Notes: a model not told the origin generated them from the letters alone. A DNA stretch of 10,691 bases from Halieaceae bacterium UBA3479 (GCA_002377985.1 DFQW01000128.1:1-10691); one strand, 5' to 3'. Positions 1 through 6,797 are shown, counted from the first letter of the stretch. Numbers and translations: made by a program.

Positions 1-357
1 TTGACGGTATTGCAGGTCGGTGCTCCTCCCCAGCCCCAAACGCCTGTGGCCGCTCGCGCTGCGCTTGAAGCGGAGTACGTGCGCCGCTGGCAAATCGCGA
101 TTGAGCAATTTGGTAATAGCCAATACCGAGACGCAGCAAAACGCCACGGTAATGGCGACGTGCGACTGCGTGTCCGGTTGGATGCGGAGGGTGGCCTGCG
201 AGCGCTGGAAGTGCTCTCGACCTCGGGTGTGGCCGCGCTAGACCGCGCTGCGCTCGACACTGTCGAGCGGCTGGCACCGTTCAGCGCGTTCCCGCCCGCC
301 CTCGCCAATTCGGTGACAGAGTTGGATATTATTCGCACTTGGCAGTTCAGATATTGA
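1..357 (+). CDS. TonB-family energy transducer, C-terminal part (5' end outside window)
   Basis: The visible 118 codons match the periplasmic C-terminal domain of TonB-like proteins, which pass proton-motive-force energy from ExbB/ExbD to outer-membrane receptors or act in related envelope functions. Features seen are the helix EYVRRWQIAIEQFGN, a G-D-V-R-L-R-V-R-L-D-A-E-G strand pair, the SGVAALDRAALDTVERLAPF segment and the family-typical ending D-I-I-R-T-W-Q-F. The frame is open from the first base, and the first codon (TTG) need not be a start. The N-terminal membrane anchor and proline-rich linker would lie upstream of the window. The gene ends 15 bases before yqgE, and a TonB-family gene directly before yqgE and ruvX is the arrangement I recall in Pseudomonas. 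Which receptor or process it serves cannot be told from this fragment. Confidence 0.85.
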   Translation: MTVLQVGAPPQPQTPVAARAALEAEYVRRWQIAIEQFGNSQYRDAAKRHGNGDVRLRVRLDAEGGLRALEVLSTSGVAALDRAALDTVERLAPFSAFPPALANSVTELDIIRTWQFRY

Positions 358-372
358 GGCAGGCGGTAGCCC

Positions 373-966
373 ATGACGCTTGAGGAACATCAACCGCTGA
401 CAGCAAGCGCCCCCGAAGGGTCGTATCAGGGACAGCTGCTGATCGCTACCCCGGTGATTGGCAGCGGGTTCTTCAACCGCTCCCTCACTTACCTCTGCCA
501 CCATGACGCTGACGGTGCGATGGGTATTGTCATTAACCAGCATCTCGATCTCGCACTCTCCGACATGTTGGACCATTTGGACATTGAGAGCATCAATGAT
601 CTGTCGGACTGCCCGGTGCTGGCCGGTGGGCCGGTGGGCACAGAACAGGGATTTGTCTTGCACCGGGGCAGCCCAAAATGGGAGGGCAGTCGCTCCGTGG
701 GCGAGGATCTGTGCCTCACCACCTCCCGCGATATTCTGTGCGCGTTGGCGCTGGGAGACGGGCCGCAAGACTATCTGGTCGCGTTGGGTTACGCCGGGTG
801 GGGACCCGGTCAGCTGGAACAGGAAGTATCTGGAAACAGCTGGCTGACCGTTCCCGCTGACCAACGCATACTGTTTAAGGTTGCCGCCAGCGACAAACTT
901 ACTGCCGCCGGGCAAAAGCTGGGCATCAACATCGATCTGTTGACTGCCCAGGCGGGCCATGCCTGA
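373..966 (+). CDS. yqgE: YqgE/AlgH family protein (UPF0301)
   Basis: This 197-residue protein (the E. coli homologue is about 187) has the family hallmarks: G-Q-L-L-I-A-T-P near residue 20, then GSGFFNRSLTYLCHHDADGA, G-I-V-I-N-Q, LAGGPVGTEQGFVLHR, and the C-terminal A-L-G-Y-A-G-W-G-P-G-Q-L-E-Q-E followed by N-S-W-L-T-V-P. The biochemical function of the family is not established. In Pseudomonas the homologue is named AlgH, from an association with alginate gene expression. No signal peptide or membrane segment is visible, so it is probably cytoplasmic. The ATG at 373 is preceded by AGGCGG at 361-366 with a 6-base spacer. ruvX follows 2 bases after the stop, a pairing conserved widely in gammaproteobacteria, which suggests co-expression with ruvX. 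Confidence 0.95.
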   Translation: MTLEEHQPLTASAPEGSYQGQLLIATPVIGSGFFNRSLTYLCHHDADGAMGIVINQHLDLALSDMLDHLDIESINDLSDCPVLAGGPVGTEQGFVLHRGSPKWEGSRSVGEDLCLTTSRDILCALALGDGPQDYLVALGYAGWGPGQLEQEVSGNSWLTVPADQRILFKVAASDKLTAAGQKLGINIDLLTAQAGHA

Positions 967-968
967 GT

Positions 969-1388
969 ATGACACGGCCGGAATCCGTCATCGCCCTGGA
1001 TTTCGGGCTTCGCAACATCGGTGTGGCAGTGGGCAACACGCTGTCACGCACCGCACAACCTCTGACCATCCTGTCGGCCAGAGACGGCGTGCCCGACTGG
1101 TCAGCTTTGACGGCACTGAATAATGAGTGGAAACCGGATCGCATTATTGTCGGTCATCCGCTGAATATGGATGGCTCCGAGAGCGAATTGAGTCAGCGTG
1201 CGGCAAAATTTGCGCGGCAGGTAGAAGGCCGACTCGGTCGACCCGTCATGCTGGTAGACGAAAGACTGTCGAGCCGCGAGGCCAAAGCACTGGCGCTGGC
1301 ACAAGGTCATAACGGTGACTTTGCGGCAGACCCGATTGACGATCAGGCGGCCGCCATCATTCTCACCACCTGGCTAAACGAACAATAA
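969..1388 (+). CDS. ruvX: RuvX/YqgF RNase H-fold nuclease (putative pre-16S rRNA nuclease)
   Basis: This 139-residue protein is the normal length for YqgF/RuvX, an RNase H-like nuclease implicated in 5' maturation of 16S rRNA and also proposed as a Holliday junction resolvase. The expected acidic active-site residues are visible: Asp11 in A-L-D-F-G, Glu98 in V-D-E-R-L-S-S (97-102), and Asp124/Asp125 in I-D-D-Q-A-A-A. The strand I-I-V-G-H-P-L-N-M-D-G (59-69) is also typical. The ATG lies 2 bases after the yqgE stop and has no well-spaced Shine-Dalgarno sequence (an AGGCGGG sits 12 bases upstream), so translation is probably coupled to yqgE. The gene ends 3 bases before the convergent end of pilT, leaving no room for a separate terminator. 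Confidence 0.96.
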   Translation: MTRPESVIALDFGLRNIGVAVGNTLSRTAQPLTILSARDGVPDWSALTALNNEWKPDRIIVGHPLNMDGSESELSQRAAKFARQVEGRLGRPVMLVDERLSSREAKALALAQGHNGDFAADPIDDQAAAIILTTWLNEQ

Positions 1389-1391
1389 ACC

Positions 1392-2432
1392 TCAGGCGGT
1401 AATACTGTCTGGCTGGCGCGCCTTCTCTCTGGCCGCTTCGAGCGAGACGATTCTCTTGTCGACCAGATGCTGCAGACACTGATCCATGGTCTGCATGCCA
1501 ACCGCCTGCCCCGTCTGGATCGCTGAATACATTTGTGCCACTTTGTCCTCTCGGATGAGATTTCGAATAGCCGGCGTCCCGCGCATGATCTCGTGCGCCG
1601 CGACGCGTCCTCCGCTTTTGCGCTTAAGCAATGTTTGGGAGATTACCGCCTGCAGTGACTCTGACAGCATTGATCGCACCATGGCCTTCTCATCTGCGGG
1701 AAAGACATCAACGACCCGGTCAATCGTTTTGGCCGCCGAGGTTGTGTGTAGCGTGCCAAATACCAGGTGCCCTGTCTCGGCAGCAGTCAGCGCCAACCGG
1801 ATGGTCTCAAGGTCACGCATCTCACCCACCAGAATAATATCGGGATCCTCACGCAACGCCGAGCGAAGCGCTTCGGAAAACCCCAGAGTGTCGCGATGCA
1901 CTTCTCGCTGATTCACCAGGCACCGCTTGCTCTCATGCACAAACTCGATTGGATCCTCAATGGTCAAAATGTGGTCGTACCGGTTGTCATTGACGTAATC
2001 AACCATCGCCGCGAGGGTTGTGGACTTACCCGAACCCGTGGGTCCGGTGACCAGCACCAGCCCTCTGGGCAACAGCGATATATCGCGGAATACCTGCCCC
2101 ATACCAAGGGCTTCCATGGTCAAAACCTCCGAAGGAATGGTGCGGAATACCGCGCCGGCGCCCCGGTTCTGGTTGAAGGCGTTAACTCTGAAGCGGGCGA
2201 TATTGGGTACTTCAAAAGAAAAATCGGTCTCCAGGAATTCCTCAAAATCCCTGCGCTGCCGATCATTCATAATGTCGTAAATCAGCGCCTGCACTTGGGC
2301 ATGGTCCTGAGCAGGGACGTTGACACGTCGTATGTCGCCGTCCACCCTGATCATGGGGGGTAACCCCGCCGAAAGGTGGAGGTCCGAGGCGCCCTGCTCA
2401 ACGCTAAAAGCGAGTAATTCCGTGATATCCAT
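1392..2432 (-). CDS. pilT: PilT, type IV pilus retraction ATPase
   Basis: This 346-residue protein is very close, in my recall, to Pseudomonas PilT along its whole length, starting MDITELLAFS. PilT is a hexameric cytoplasmic ATPase that depolymerises pilin to retract type IV pili, driving twitching motility, adhesion and DNA uptake. Visible motifs are Walker A GPTGSGKST (130-138), the Asp box E-D-P-I-E-F (159-164), Walker B D-I-I-L-V-G-E-M-R-D (198-207), the His box T-L-H-T (227-230) and the retraction-specific A-I-R-N-L-I-R-E (288-295). The ATG is preceded on the minus strand by GGAG (2441-2444) with an 8-base spacer. It is divergent from yggS. No pilU follows: downstream comes only the convergent ruvX. 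It is a single PilT rather than PilU, because the N-terminus and the AIRNLIRE motif match PilT. Confidence 0.98.
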   Translation of the reverse strand: MDITELLAFSVEQGASDLHLSAGLPPMIRVDGDIRRVNVPAQDHAQVQALIYDIMNDRQRRDFEEFLETDFSFEVPNIARFRVNAFNQNRGAGAVFRTIPSEVLTMEALGMGQVFRDISLLPRGLVLVTGPTGSGKSTTLAAMVDYVNDNRYDHILTIEDPIEFVHESKRCLVNQREVHRDTLGFSEALRSALREDPDIILVGEMRDLETIRLALTAAETGHLVFGTLHTTSAAKTIDRVVDVFPADEKAMVRSMLSESLQAVISQTLLKRKSGGRVAAHEIMRGTPAIRNLIREDKVAQMYSAIQTGQAVGMQTMDQCLQHLVDKRIVSLEAAREKARQPDSITA

Positions 2433-2481
2433 CTCACATTCTCCGCTAATGTCGGACTACCACATGGCGAATCAACTTCCT

Positions 2482-2487
2482 TATGAT
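2482..2487 (+). promoter_or_regulatory. Candidate -10 element for the yggS operon
   Basis: TATGAT matches five of six bases of the sigma-70 -10 consensus and is the best such hexamer in the short pilT-yggS divergent gap. The -35 region 17 bases upstream (2459-2464, ACCACA) is poor. If used, transcription would begin at about 2494-2495, right at the ATG ATG pair that best fits the YggS N-terminus, giving a leaderless or nearly leaderless message. No Shine-Dalgarno sequence is seen there. Assignment is by eye only. Confidence 0.3.
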
Positions 2488-2497
2488 TCGATCCATG

Positions 2498-3187
2498 ATG
2501 CCGACTGATCTTGTTCATAATATATCAGAAGTCATGCGCCGAATAAGGGCTGCAGAGGCCGCTGCCGGCCGACCCAAAAATAGCGTCTCGCTACTGGCTG
2601 TCAGCAAGACCAAACCGGCCGAGCTCCTCCGGATCGCCTACCAGAACGGTCAGGCGGCCTTCGGTGAAAATTACGCTCAGGAAATGTCAGAAAAAGTGCA
2701 GCTACTCGCGGATCTCCCCATCGAGTGGCATTTTATTGGTCCGATACAAAGCAATAAAACAGCGGTTATTGCCGCCTGCTGTGACTGGGTTCATAGCGTT
2801 GATCGGCTTAAAATCGCACGTCGCCTCAGCGAGCAGCGCCCGCCGGAGAAACCGCCGCTCAATATATTGATACAGGTCAATATTTCGGGAGAGTCCAGCA
2901 AATCGGGCGTATCGCCAGACGCGCTGCCCGATCTTGTCCACCAGTTGTGCGGGTTACCGCGGCTATCGCTGCGCGGTCTTATGGCGATACCGGCAGCGGC
3001 GGGCTTGACCGAAGACCCGCGAGCTCCGTTTAAAGCGCTGCGCGAACTGAAAGACAGTCTCGGTTTCACCGCACCAGATTTTGATACCTTGTCGATGGGC
3101 ATGTCTGCTGATCTGGAGGAGGCTGTCGCCGAAGGTGCCAGCCTCGTTCGAATAGGAACAGATATTTTCGGCGCACGGTATAATTAG
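2498..3187 (+). CDS. yggS: YggS/PROSC family PLP homeostasis protein
   Basis: This is a 229-residue pyridoxal-phosphate-binding protein (E. coli YggS is 234) with a single alanine-racemase-like TIM-barrel domain. The family has no known enzymatic activity and controls the supply and safe handling of PLP, affecting amino acid pools. The PLP-binding lysine is Lys37 in L-L-A-V-S-K-T-K-P-A. Other family signatures are F-G-E-N-Y-A-Q-E, E-W-H-F-I-G-P-I-Q-S-N-K, L-R-G-L-M-A-I-P, D-T-L-S-M-G-M-S and the C-terminal V-R-I-G-T-D-I-F-G-A-R. In-frame ATGs occur at 2483, 2495 and 2498. I chose 2498 because the resulting MPTDLVHNISEV aligns with known N-termini, whereas the ATG at 2483 overlaps a likely -10 hexamer. 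It heads the plus-strand operon and is divergent from pilT. Confidence 0.95.
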   Translation: MPTDLVHNISEVMRRIRAAEAAAGRPKNSVSLLAVSKTKPAELLRIAYQNGQAAFGENYAQEMSEKVQLLADLPIEWHFIGPIQSNKTAVIAACCDWVHSVDRLKIARRLSEQRPPEKPPLNILIQVNISGESSKSGVSPDALPDLVHQLCGLPRLSLRGLMAIPAAAGLTEDPRAPFKALRELKDSLGFTAPDFDTLSMGMSADLEEAVAEGASLVRIGTDIFGARYN

Positions 3188-3216
3188 GGCACTTTGACTT
3201 GGACACCAGCCAGCTA

Positions 3217-4032
3217 ATGGAGTCTCAAATTGCCTTTCTTGGGGCCGGAAATATGGCCAGCGCCATCATTAATGGCCTGCTGGCCACCGGCTTCTCCCCC
3301 CGACAACTGCGGGCGACAGACCCCAGCGAAAAGGCGCTCGAGGGGCTTCGCGCTGTGGGCATGGAGCAGCTCAGCACGTCGCCTGAGCGCTTGTGCGATG
3401 GTGCAGACCTGATTGTGGCGGCTGTAAAGCCACAAATGATGTCAGCGGCGCTCGCGCCACTCAAAAATAAACTCGGCCCCGACGCGGCATTATTGTCGAT
3501 AGCGGCCGGCATCCCGATCGCGTCCCTGCAGCAGGATATCGGGGAATCCACCCCCGTCATTCGCTGCATGCCCAACACCCCTGCCATGATCGGCAAAGGC
3601 GCGAGCGCGCTTTACGCCTCCGAACAGGTCACCGAAAGCCAACGCCAGCTGGCCGAAGCAGTTACCAATGCGGTGGGCATGACCGTGTGGGTGGCCGAGG
3701 AGAGTCTGCTGGACGCCGTCACCGCCGTCTCGGGTAGCGGGCCCGCGTATTTCTTCGCGTTGATCGAGGCTGTCACGCGCGCGGGCACGCAATTGGGGTT
3801 GTCACCTGAAACGGCTCTGGCACTGACTCTGCAAACAGCGATAGGTGCCGCTGAACTCGCTCAGCGCTCGGAGGTACCCGTGGCAAAACTCAGGGAAAAT
3901 GTCACCAGCCCGGGAGGCACCACCGAGGAGGCGCTTGTGGCGCTCAGAGAGGGGCGCTTTGACGCAGTCATCGCTGAGGCGGTGCGCCGCTGTGCGGAGC
4001 GCGCCACAACACTTGGCGAGGAGTTTGGCTGA
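3217..4032 (+). CDS. proC: Pyrroline-5-carboxylate reductase
   Basis: ProC catalyses the last step of proline synthesis, NAD(P)H-dependent reduction of 1-pyrroline-5-carboxylate, in the cytoplasm. From the ATG at 3217 the protein has 271 residues, the usual length. The N-terminal Rossmann motif G-A-G-N-M-A is at 9-14. It is followed by V-K-P-Q, S-I-A-A-G-I-P, the signature V-I-R-C-M-P-N-T-P-A, then the dimerisation-domain signature A-V-T-A-V-S-G-S-G-P-A-Y-F-F and V-T-S-P-G-G-T-T. An alternative TTG start at 3199 would add six residues and has an AGGG 9 bases upstream (3186-3189). The ATG fits homologues better, but the choice is unresolved. It lies 29 bases (or 11 for the TTG) after yggS, a pairing conserved in many bacteria and consistent with PLP and amino acid metabolism being linked. 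Confidence 0.96.
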   Translation: MESQIAFLGAGNMASAIINGLLATGFSPRQLRATDPSEKALEGLRAVGMEQLSTSPERLCDGADLIVAAVKPQMMSAALAPLKNKLGPDAALLSIAAGIPIASLQQDIGESTPVIRCMPNTPAMIGKGASALYASEQVTESQRQLAEAVTNAVGMTVWVAEESLLDAVTAVSGSGPAYFFALIEAVTRAGTQLGLSPETALALTLQTAIGAAELAQRSEVPVAKLRENVTSPGGTTEEALVALREGRFDAVIAEAVRRCAERATTLGEEFG

Positions 4033-4033
4033 G

Positions 4034-4627
4034 ATGGGTGCAGGCACAGAGATCTCGCTCTATCTGATACGCAATTTGGGTGCGTTTCTGCTTTTGCTGG
4101 TGGTTGTCAGGGGCGTGTTGCATGCCTCACGCGTGAATTTCTATAACCCGCTGTCACAATTGGTGGTGCGCCTGACCAATCCGCTACTGGCGCCGCTCCG
4201 GCGCGTGTTGCCCGCCACCGGCAGAGTGGACTGGGCAGCCTGGATACTGGCCGTCGTGATTCAAATCGCCATCCTCGTGGCCATCGCATTGGTGGCCGGG
4301 GAGCGGTGGGCTTTACCGGATCCGCTGGCGCTGTTGCTATGGGGTGTCGTAGGGGTTTTGGGGCTACTGATTAACTTTTATTTCTTTACCTTGATTGCAA
4401 TGATTGTGGTGAGCTGGATTGCACCGGGCAGTCGTCATCCTGCCATCGAACTGATCTGGCAAATTTCAGAGCCGGTGATGGCGCCATTCCGAGCGCTGCT
4501 GCCCAATATGGGCGGCATCGACTTCTCACCGATACTGGTGTTTATCGCGCTGAATGTCGCGCAAATTGCCCTCAGGCATCTCGCTATGTCCGTCGGTTTG
4601 CCCACAGGTCTGGTATTCGGTCTCTAG
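4034..4627 (+). CDS. yggT: YggT family integral membrane protein
   Basis: This 197-residue inner-membrane protein is built from two tandem YGGT domains. The first contains N-F-Y-N-P-L-S-Q-L-V-V-R with N-P-L-L-A-P-L-R-R-V-L-P. The second contains L-I-W-Q-I-S-E-P-V-M-A-P-F-R-A-L-L-P. Each is bracketed by hydrophobic segments, for example L-G-A-F-L-L-L-L-V-V-V, A-A-W-I-L-A-V-V-I-Q-I-A and L-L-W-G-V-V-G-V-L-G-L-L. The molecular function is unknown; homologues have been linked to osmotic tolerance or membrane and septum organisation in other bacteria and plastids. The start at 4034 is supported by AGGAG at 4019-4023 with a 10-base spacer and by the one-base gap after the proC stop. The open frame runs further back to 3845, but only through proC coding sequence. 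metX begins immediately after its stop codon. Confidence 0.93.
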   Translation: MGAGTEISLYLIRNLGAFLLLLVVVRGVLHASRVNFYNPLSQLVVRLTNPLLAPLRRVLPATGRVDWAAWILAVVIQIAILVAIALVAGERWALPDPLALLLWGVVGVLGLLINFYFFTLIAMIVVSWIAPGSRHPAIELIWQISEPVMAPFRALLPNMGGIDFSPILVFIALNVAQIALRHLAMSVGLPTGLVFGL

Positions 4628-5776
4628 ATGAAGGCGCAGGACTCCTCAGCACGGAGTGTGGGTGTGGTAACGCCGCAGGTGGCGCACTTTACTGACCCAT
4701 TCACGTTTTCCAACGGCGCCACGCTGGATCAACATACGCTGATTTATGAGACGTATGGAGAACTCAACGCGGCCGGCACCAACGCGGTTTTAATTTGTCA
4801 TGCCCTGTCGGGCTCTCACCACGCCGCCGGCGTTCACAACGAGGCTGAACAACGGCCCGGTTGGTGGGATCTCGCCATTGGCCCGGGTAAGCCTATCGAC
4901 ACCGATCGGCTGTTTGTGGTGAGCTCCAATAATCTGGGCGGGTGTGATGGCTCAACCGGACCCACTACGCCCATGCCGGGTAGCAACACCCCCTGGGGAT
5001 CGCAATTCCCGCAGCCCCAGGTACGGGATTGGGTTCGCAGTCAAAAACTGCTGGCAGAGTATTTGGGTATTTCACGCTGGGCAGCCGTGATCGGGGGCAG
5101 CCTCGGGGGCATGCAGGCGCTGCAGTGGGCCGTCGACTTCCCCGACTGGGTTGAGCACTGTGTGGCGCTGGCCTCGGCTCCCGGCTTGACCGCGCAAAAC
5201 ATTGCTTTTAACGAAATTGCGCGACACGCCATTCTGTCGGACCCGGATTTTCGAGGCGGCGAATACCTTGCTCAGAGCGCGCTCCCGGCGCGGGGCGTTG
5301 CGCTGGCGCGCATGGTCGGGCATCTGACCTACATGTCTGCCGATGGTATGAGTGATCGCTTTGGCAGAGAGCTGAGGGAAGAGAGCTTCTCGCCAGATGG
5401 CAATCAGGAGCGGGTATTTCAGGTGGAGAGCTATCTGCGACATCAAGGCGACCGATTTTCCACCCGCTTTGACGCCAATACCTATGTACTGATGACCCGG
5501 GCGCTGGACCTCTTTGACCTGTCCGAGGGATATCCCGATCTCGCTACCGCATTGTCCAAAGCAACAGCTAATTTTCTGTTGCTTTCCTTCAGCTCCGACT
5601 GGCGCTTTGCACCGCAACGCTCAATAGAAATCCGCGATGCGCTGATGGCAACTGGAAAACCCGTCACCTATGCCAACATCAATACGGACAATGGCCACGA
5701 CGGCTTTCTACTGCCGGACCCCACCTACGAGCGCTTGCTCTCCGAATGGATGCAGCGAGTCGGTCCGTCATCATGA
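4628..5776 (+). CDS. metX: MetX, homoserine O-acyltransferase (probably O-succinyltransferase)
   Basis: This 382-residue alpha/beta-hydrolase-fold enzyme activates homoserine for methionine synthesis by transferring an acyl group from acyl-CoA. The catalytic triad is visible: nucleophile Ser158 in G-G-S-L-G-G-M-Q, Asp324 in S-S-D-W-R-F and His357 in N-G-H-D-G-F. Further family signatures are C-H-A-L-S-G-S-H-H near residue 57 and the N-N-L-G-G-C-D-G-S-T-G-P block at 101-112. As I recall the MetX literature, the residue two after the catalytic Asp governs acyl-CoA choice. Arg here (Arg326) is the succinyl-CoA type found in Pseudomonas, while Leu is the acetyl-CoA type. The ATG directly follows the yggT stop with no intergenic base and no clear Shine-Dalgarno sequence, so translation is probably coupled. 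metW overlaps its end by 4 bases. Confidence 0.96.
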   Translation: MKAQDSSARSVGVVTPQVAHFTDPFTFSNGATLDQHTLIYETYGELNAAGTNAVLICHALSGSHHAAGVHNEAEQRPGWWDLAIGPGKPIDTDRLFVVSSNNLGGCDGSTGPTTPMPGSNTPWGSQFPQPQVRDWVRSQKLLAEYLGISRWAAVIGGSLGGMQALQWAVDFPDWVEHCVALASAPGLTAQNIAFNEIARHAILSDPDFRGGEYLAQSALPARGVALARMVGHLTYMSADGMSDRFGRELREESFSPDGNQERVFQVESYLRHQGDRFSTRFDANTYVLMTRALDLFDLSEGYPDLATALSKATANFLLLSFSSDWRFAPQRSIEIRDALMATGKPVTYANINTDNGHDGFLLPDPTYERLLSEWMQRVGPSS

Positions 5777-6372
5777 ATCGTCTGGATCTGAATAGAGTAC
5801 TTGATTGGGTTCCGCAGGGCAGTAGCGTGCTCGACCTGGGTTGTGGGGACGGTGCCTTTCTGCAACGACTGTGCAGTGAGCGCGGTGTTACCGGCGTAGG
5901 CGTTGAAATTGATGCGGATAATTTGATCTGCGCGGTGCAGAAAGGGCTGGACGTCATTCAGGAAGATATTAATGACGGCCTTCAATGTTTTCCTGCCCAG
6001 CGCTTTGACCTCGTCATCTTGACACACGCACTGCAAGAGCTGACCCATCCGCATATCGCATTGCGGCGTATGGTCCAGATTGGCAAAGAGGCCATCGTAT
6101 CGTTTCCTAATTTCGGGCATTGGTTTTGCCGCATGCACCTTGGATTTAAAGGCCGCATGCCCATGTCCCGTGTGATGCCACGCAATTGGTACGACACCCC
6201 CAACATCCACTTTTGCACCGTAAGGGACTTTGAAGCACTGTGTTCGGAACTAGATATCGACATTATCGAGCGGGCGACCGTCGCCGGTCCGGCCCAGAGT
6301 TGGTTGGGGAAACTATGGCCCAATCTTTTCGCTACCAGCGCGGTCTATCGTATCTGCCAGTCGGGGCAATAG
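5773..6372 (+). CDS. metW: MetW, methionine biosynthesis methyltransferase-like protein
   Basis: This 199-residue protein has a class I SAM-dependent methyltransferase fold. Motif I V-L-D-L-G-C-G-D-G is at 19-27, followed by an acidic V-E-I-D after strand 2, and by the MetW-specific F-P-N-F-G-H-W, K-G-R-M-P-M-S and T-P-N-I-H-F-C-T. MetW is encoded next to metX in many proteobacteria and supports the homoserine acylation branch of methionine synthesis. A methyl-transfer substrate is not established to my knowledge. The ATG at 5773 overlaps the metX TGA (ATGA), and MNRLDLNRVLDWVPQGS fits homologues. The open frame reaches back to an ATG at 5746, but that would add nine residues encoded within metX. 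The last 58 bases overlap the following gene. Confidence 0.95.
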   Translation: MNRLDLNRVLDWVPQGSSVLDLGCGDGAFLQRLCSERGVTGVGVEIDADNLICAVQKGLDVIQEDINDGLQCFPAQRFDLVILTHALQELTHPHIALRRMVQIGKEAIVSFPNFGHWFCRMHLGFKGRMPMSRVMPRNWYDTPNIHFCTVRDFEALCSELDIDIIERATVAGPAQSWLGKLWPNLFATSAVYRICQSGQ

Positions 6373-6797
6373 CGCTTTCGATTCTGTTAAGTCTGGGGGC
6401 TCATAATGCCCGCGCCCAGCAATCCACGCGTTACGATGAATTCGAGCTTCATCACAGCATTGTGTACACAACGTTTGTCGCACCGGAGGTCGCCGCCGAA
6501 TACGGCATTACCCGGGGGGCGGATAAAGCCATGCTGACCCTGTCTGTCCGCAACGCGGCCTCCGGCGACATGGCGGGCCGGCCGATGCAACTTAGCGGCC
6601 GGACCTGGGATTTGATCACGGGTGGGGACATGGATGTGCGAGAAATTCGCGAGGGCCGCGCGACTTACTACATTGTCCCTTTCGAGTTTCTCGATCGTGA
6701 ACACCGCTTCTTTGAGTTCTCGTTTCAACCCGAGGGCAGCGAAAAGGTTTACGAACATAAAATGAAAGTCCAGCTGTGGCGACAGGACTCGCGTTGA
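6315..6797 (+). CDS. DUF4426 family secreted protein
   Basis: This is a 160-residue protein of unknown function that resembles the DUF4426 protein found between metW and rdgB in Pseudomonas. From the ATG at 6315 it begins with a short basic region, a hydrophobic core (V-G-A-I-A-L-S-I-L-L-S-L-G) and a likely signal peptidase I site A-R-A before Q-Q at 34/35, so the mature protein is probably periplasmic. The mature part carries the family pattern H-H-S-I-V-Y-T-T-F-V-A-P-E-V-A-A-E-Y-G, V-R-E-I-R-E-G-R-A-T-Y-Y-I and F-S-F-Q-P-E-G. No cysteine lipobox or membrane anchor is seen. GGGGA lies 4 bases upstream of the start. The first 58 bases lie inside the end of metW, and there is no good ATG/GTG/TTG start later that would keep the signal peptide. 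Its stop overlaps the proposed rdgB start. Confidence 0.85.
   Translation: MAQSFRYQRGLSYLPVGAIALSILLSLGAHNARAQQSTRYDEFELHHSIVYTTFVAPEVAAEYGITRGADKAMLTLSVRNAASGDMAGRPMQLSGRTWDLITGGDMDVREIREGRATYYIVPFEFLDREHRFFEFSFQPEGSEKVYEHKMKVQLWRQDSR

Noticed and set aside
238..975. 245-codon minus-strand open frame opposite yqgE
   Set aside because: It lies antisense to yqgE, whose motifs are clear, and has no recognisable domain or ribosome site. It is a by-product of codon bias.
1767..2363. 198-codon plus-strand open frame opposite pilT
   Set aside because: It is antisense to the highly conserved pilT coding region, with no family resemblance.
3845..4033. Extended N-terminus for yggT starting inside proC
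   Set aside because: The added 63 residues are a frame-shifted reading of proC. The ATG at 4034 has AGGAG upstream and gives the family's normal length.
5072..5617. 181-codon minus-strand open frame opposite metX
   Set aside because: It is antisense to conserved metX sequence, with no domain features.
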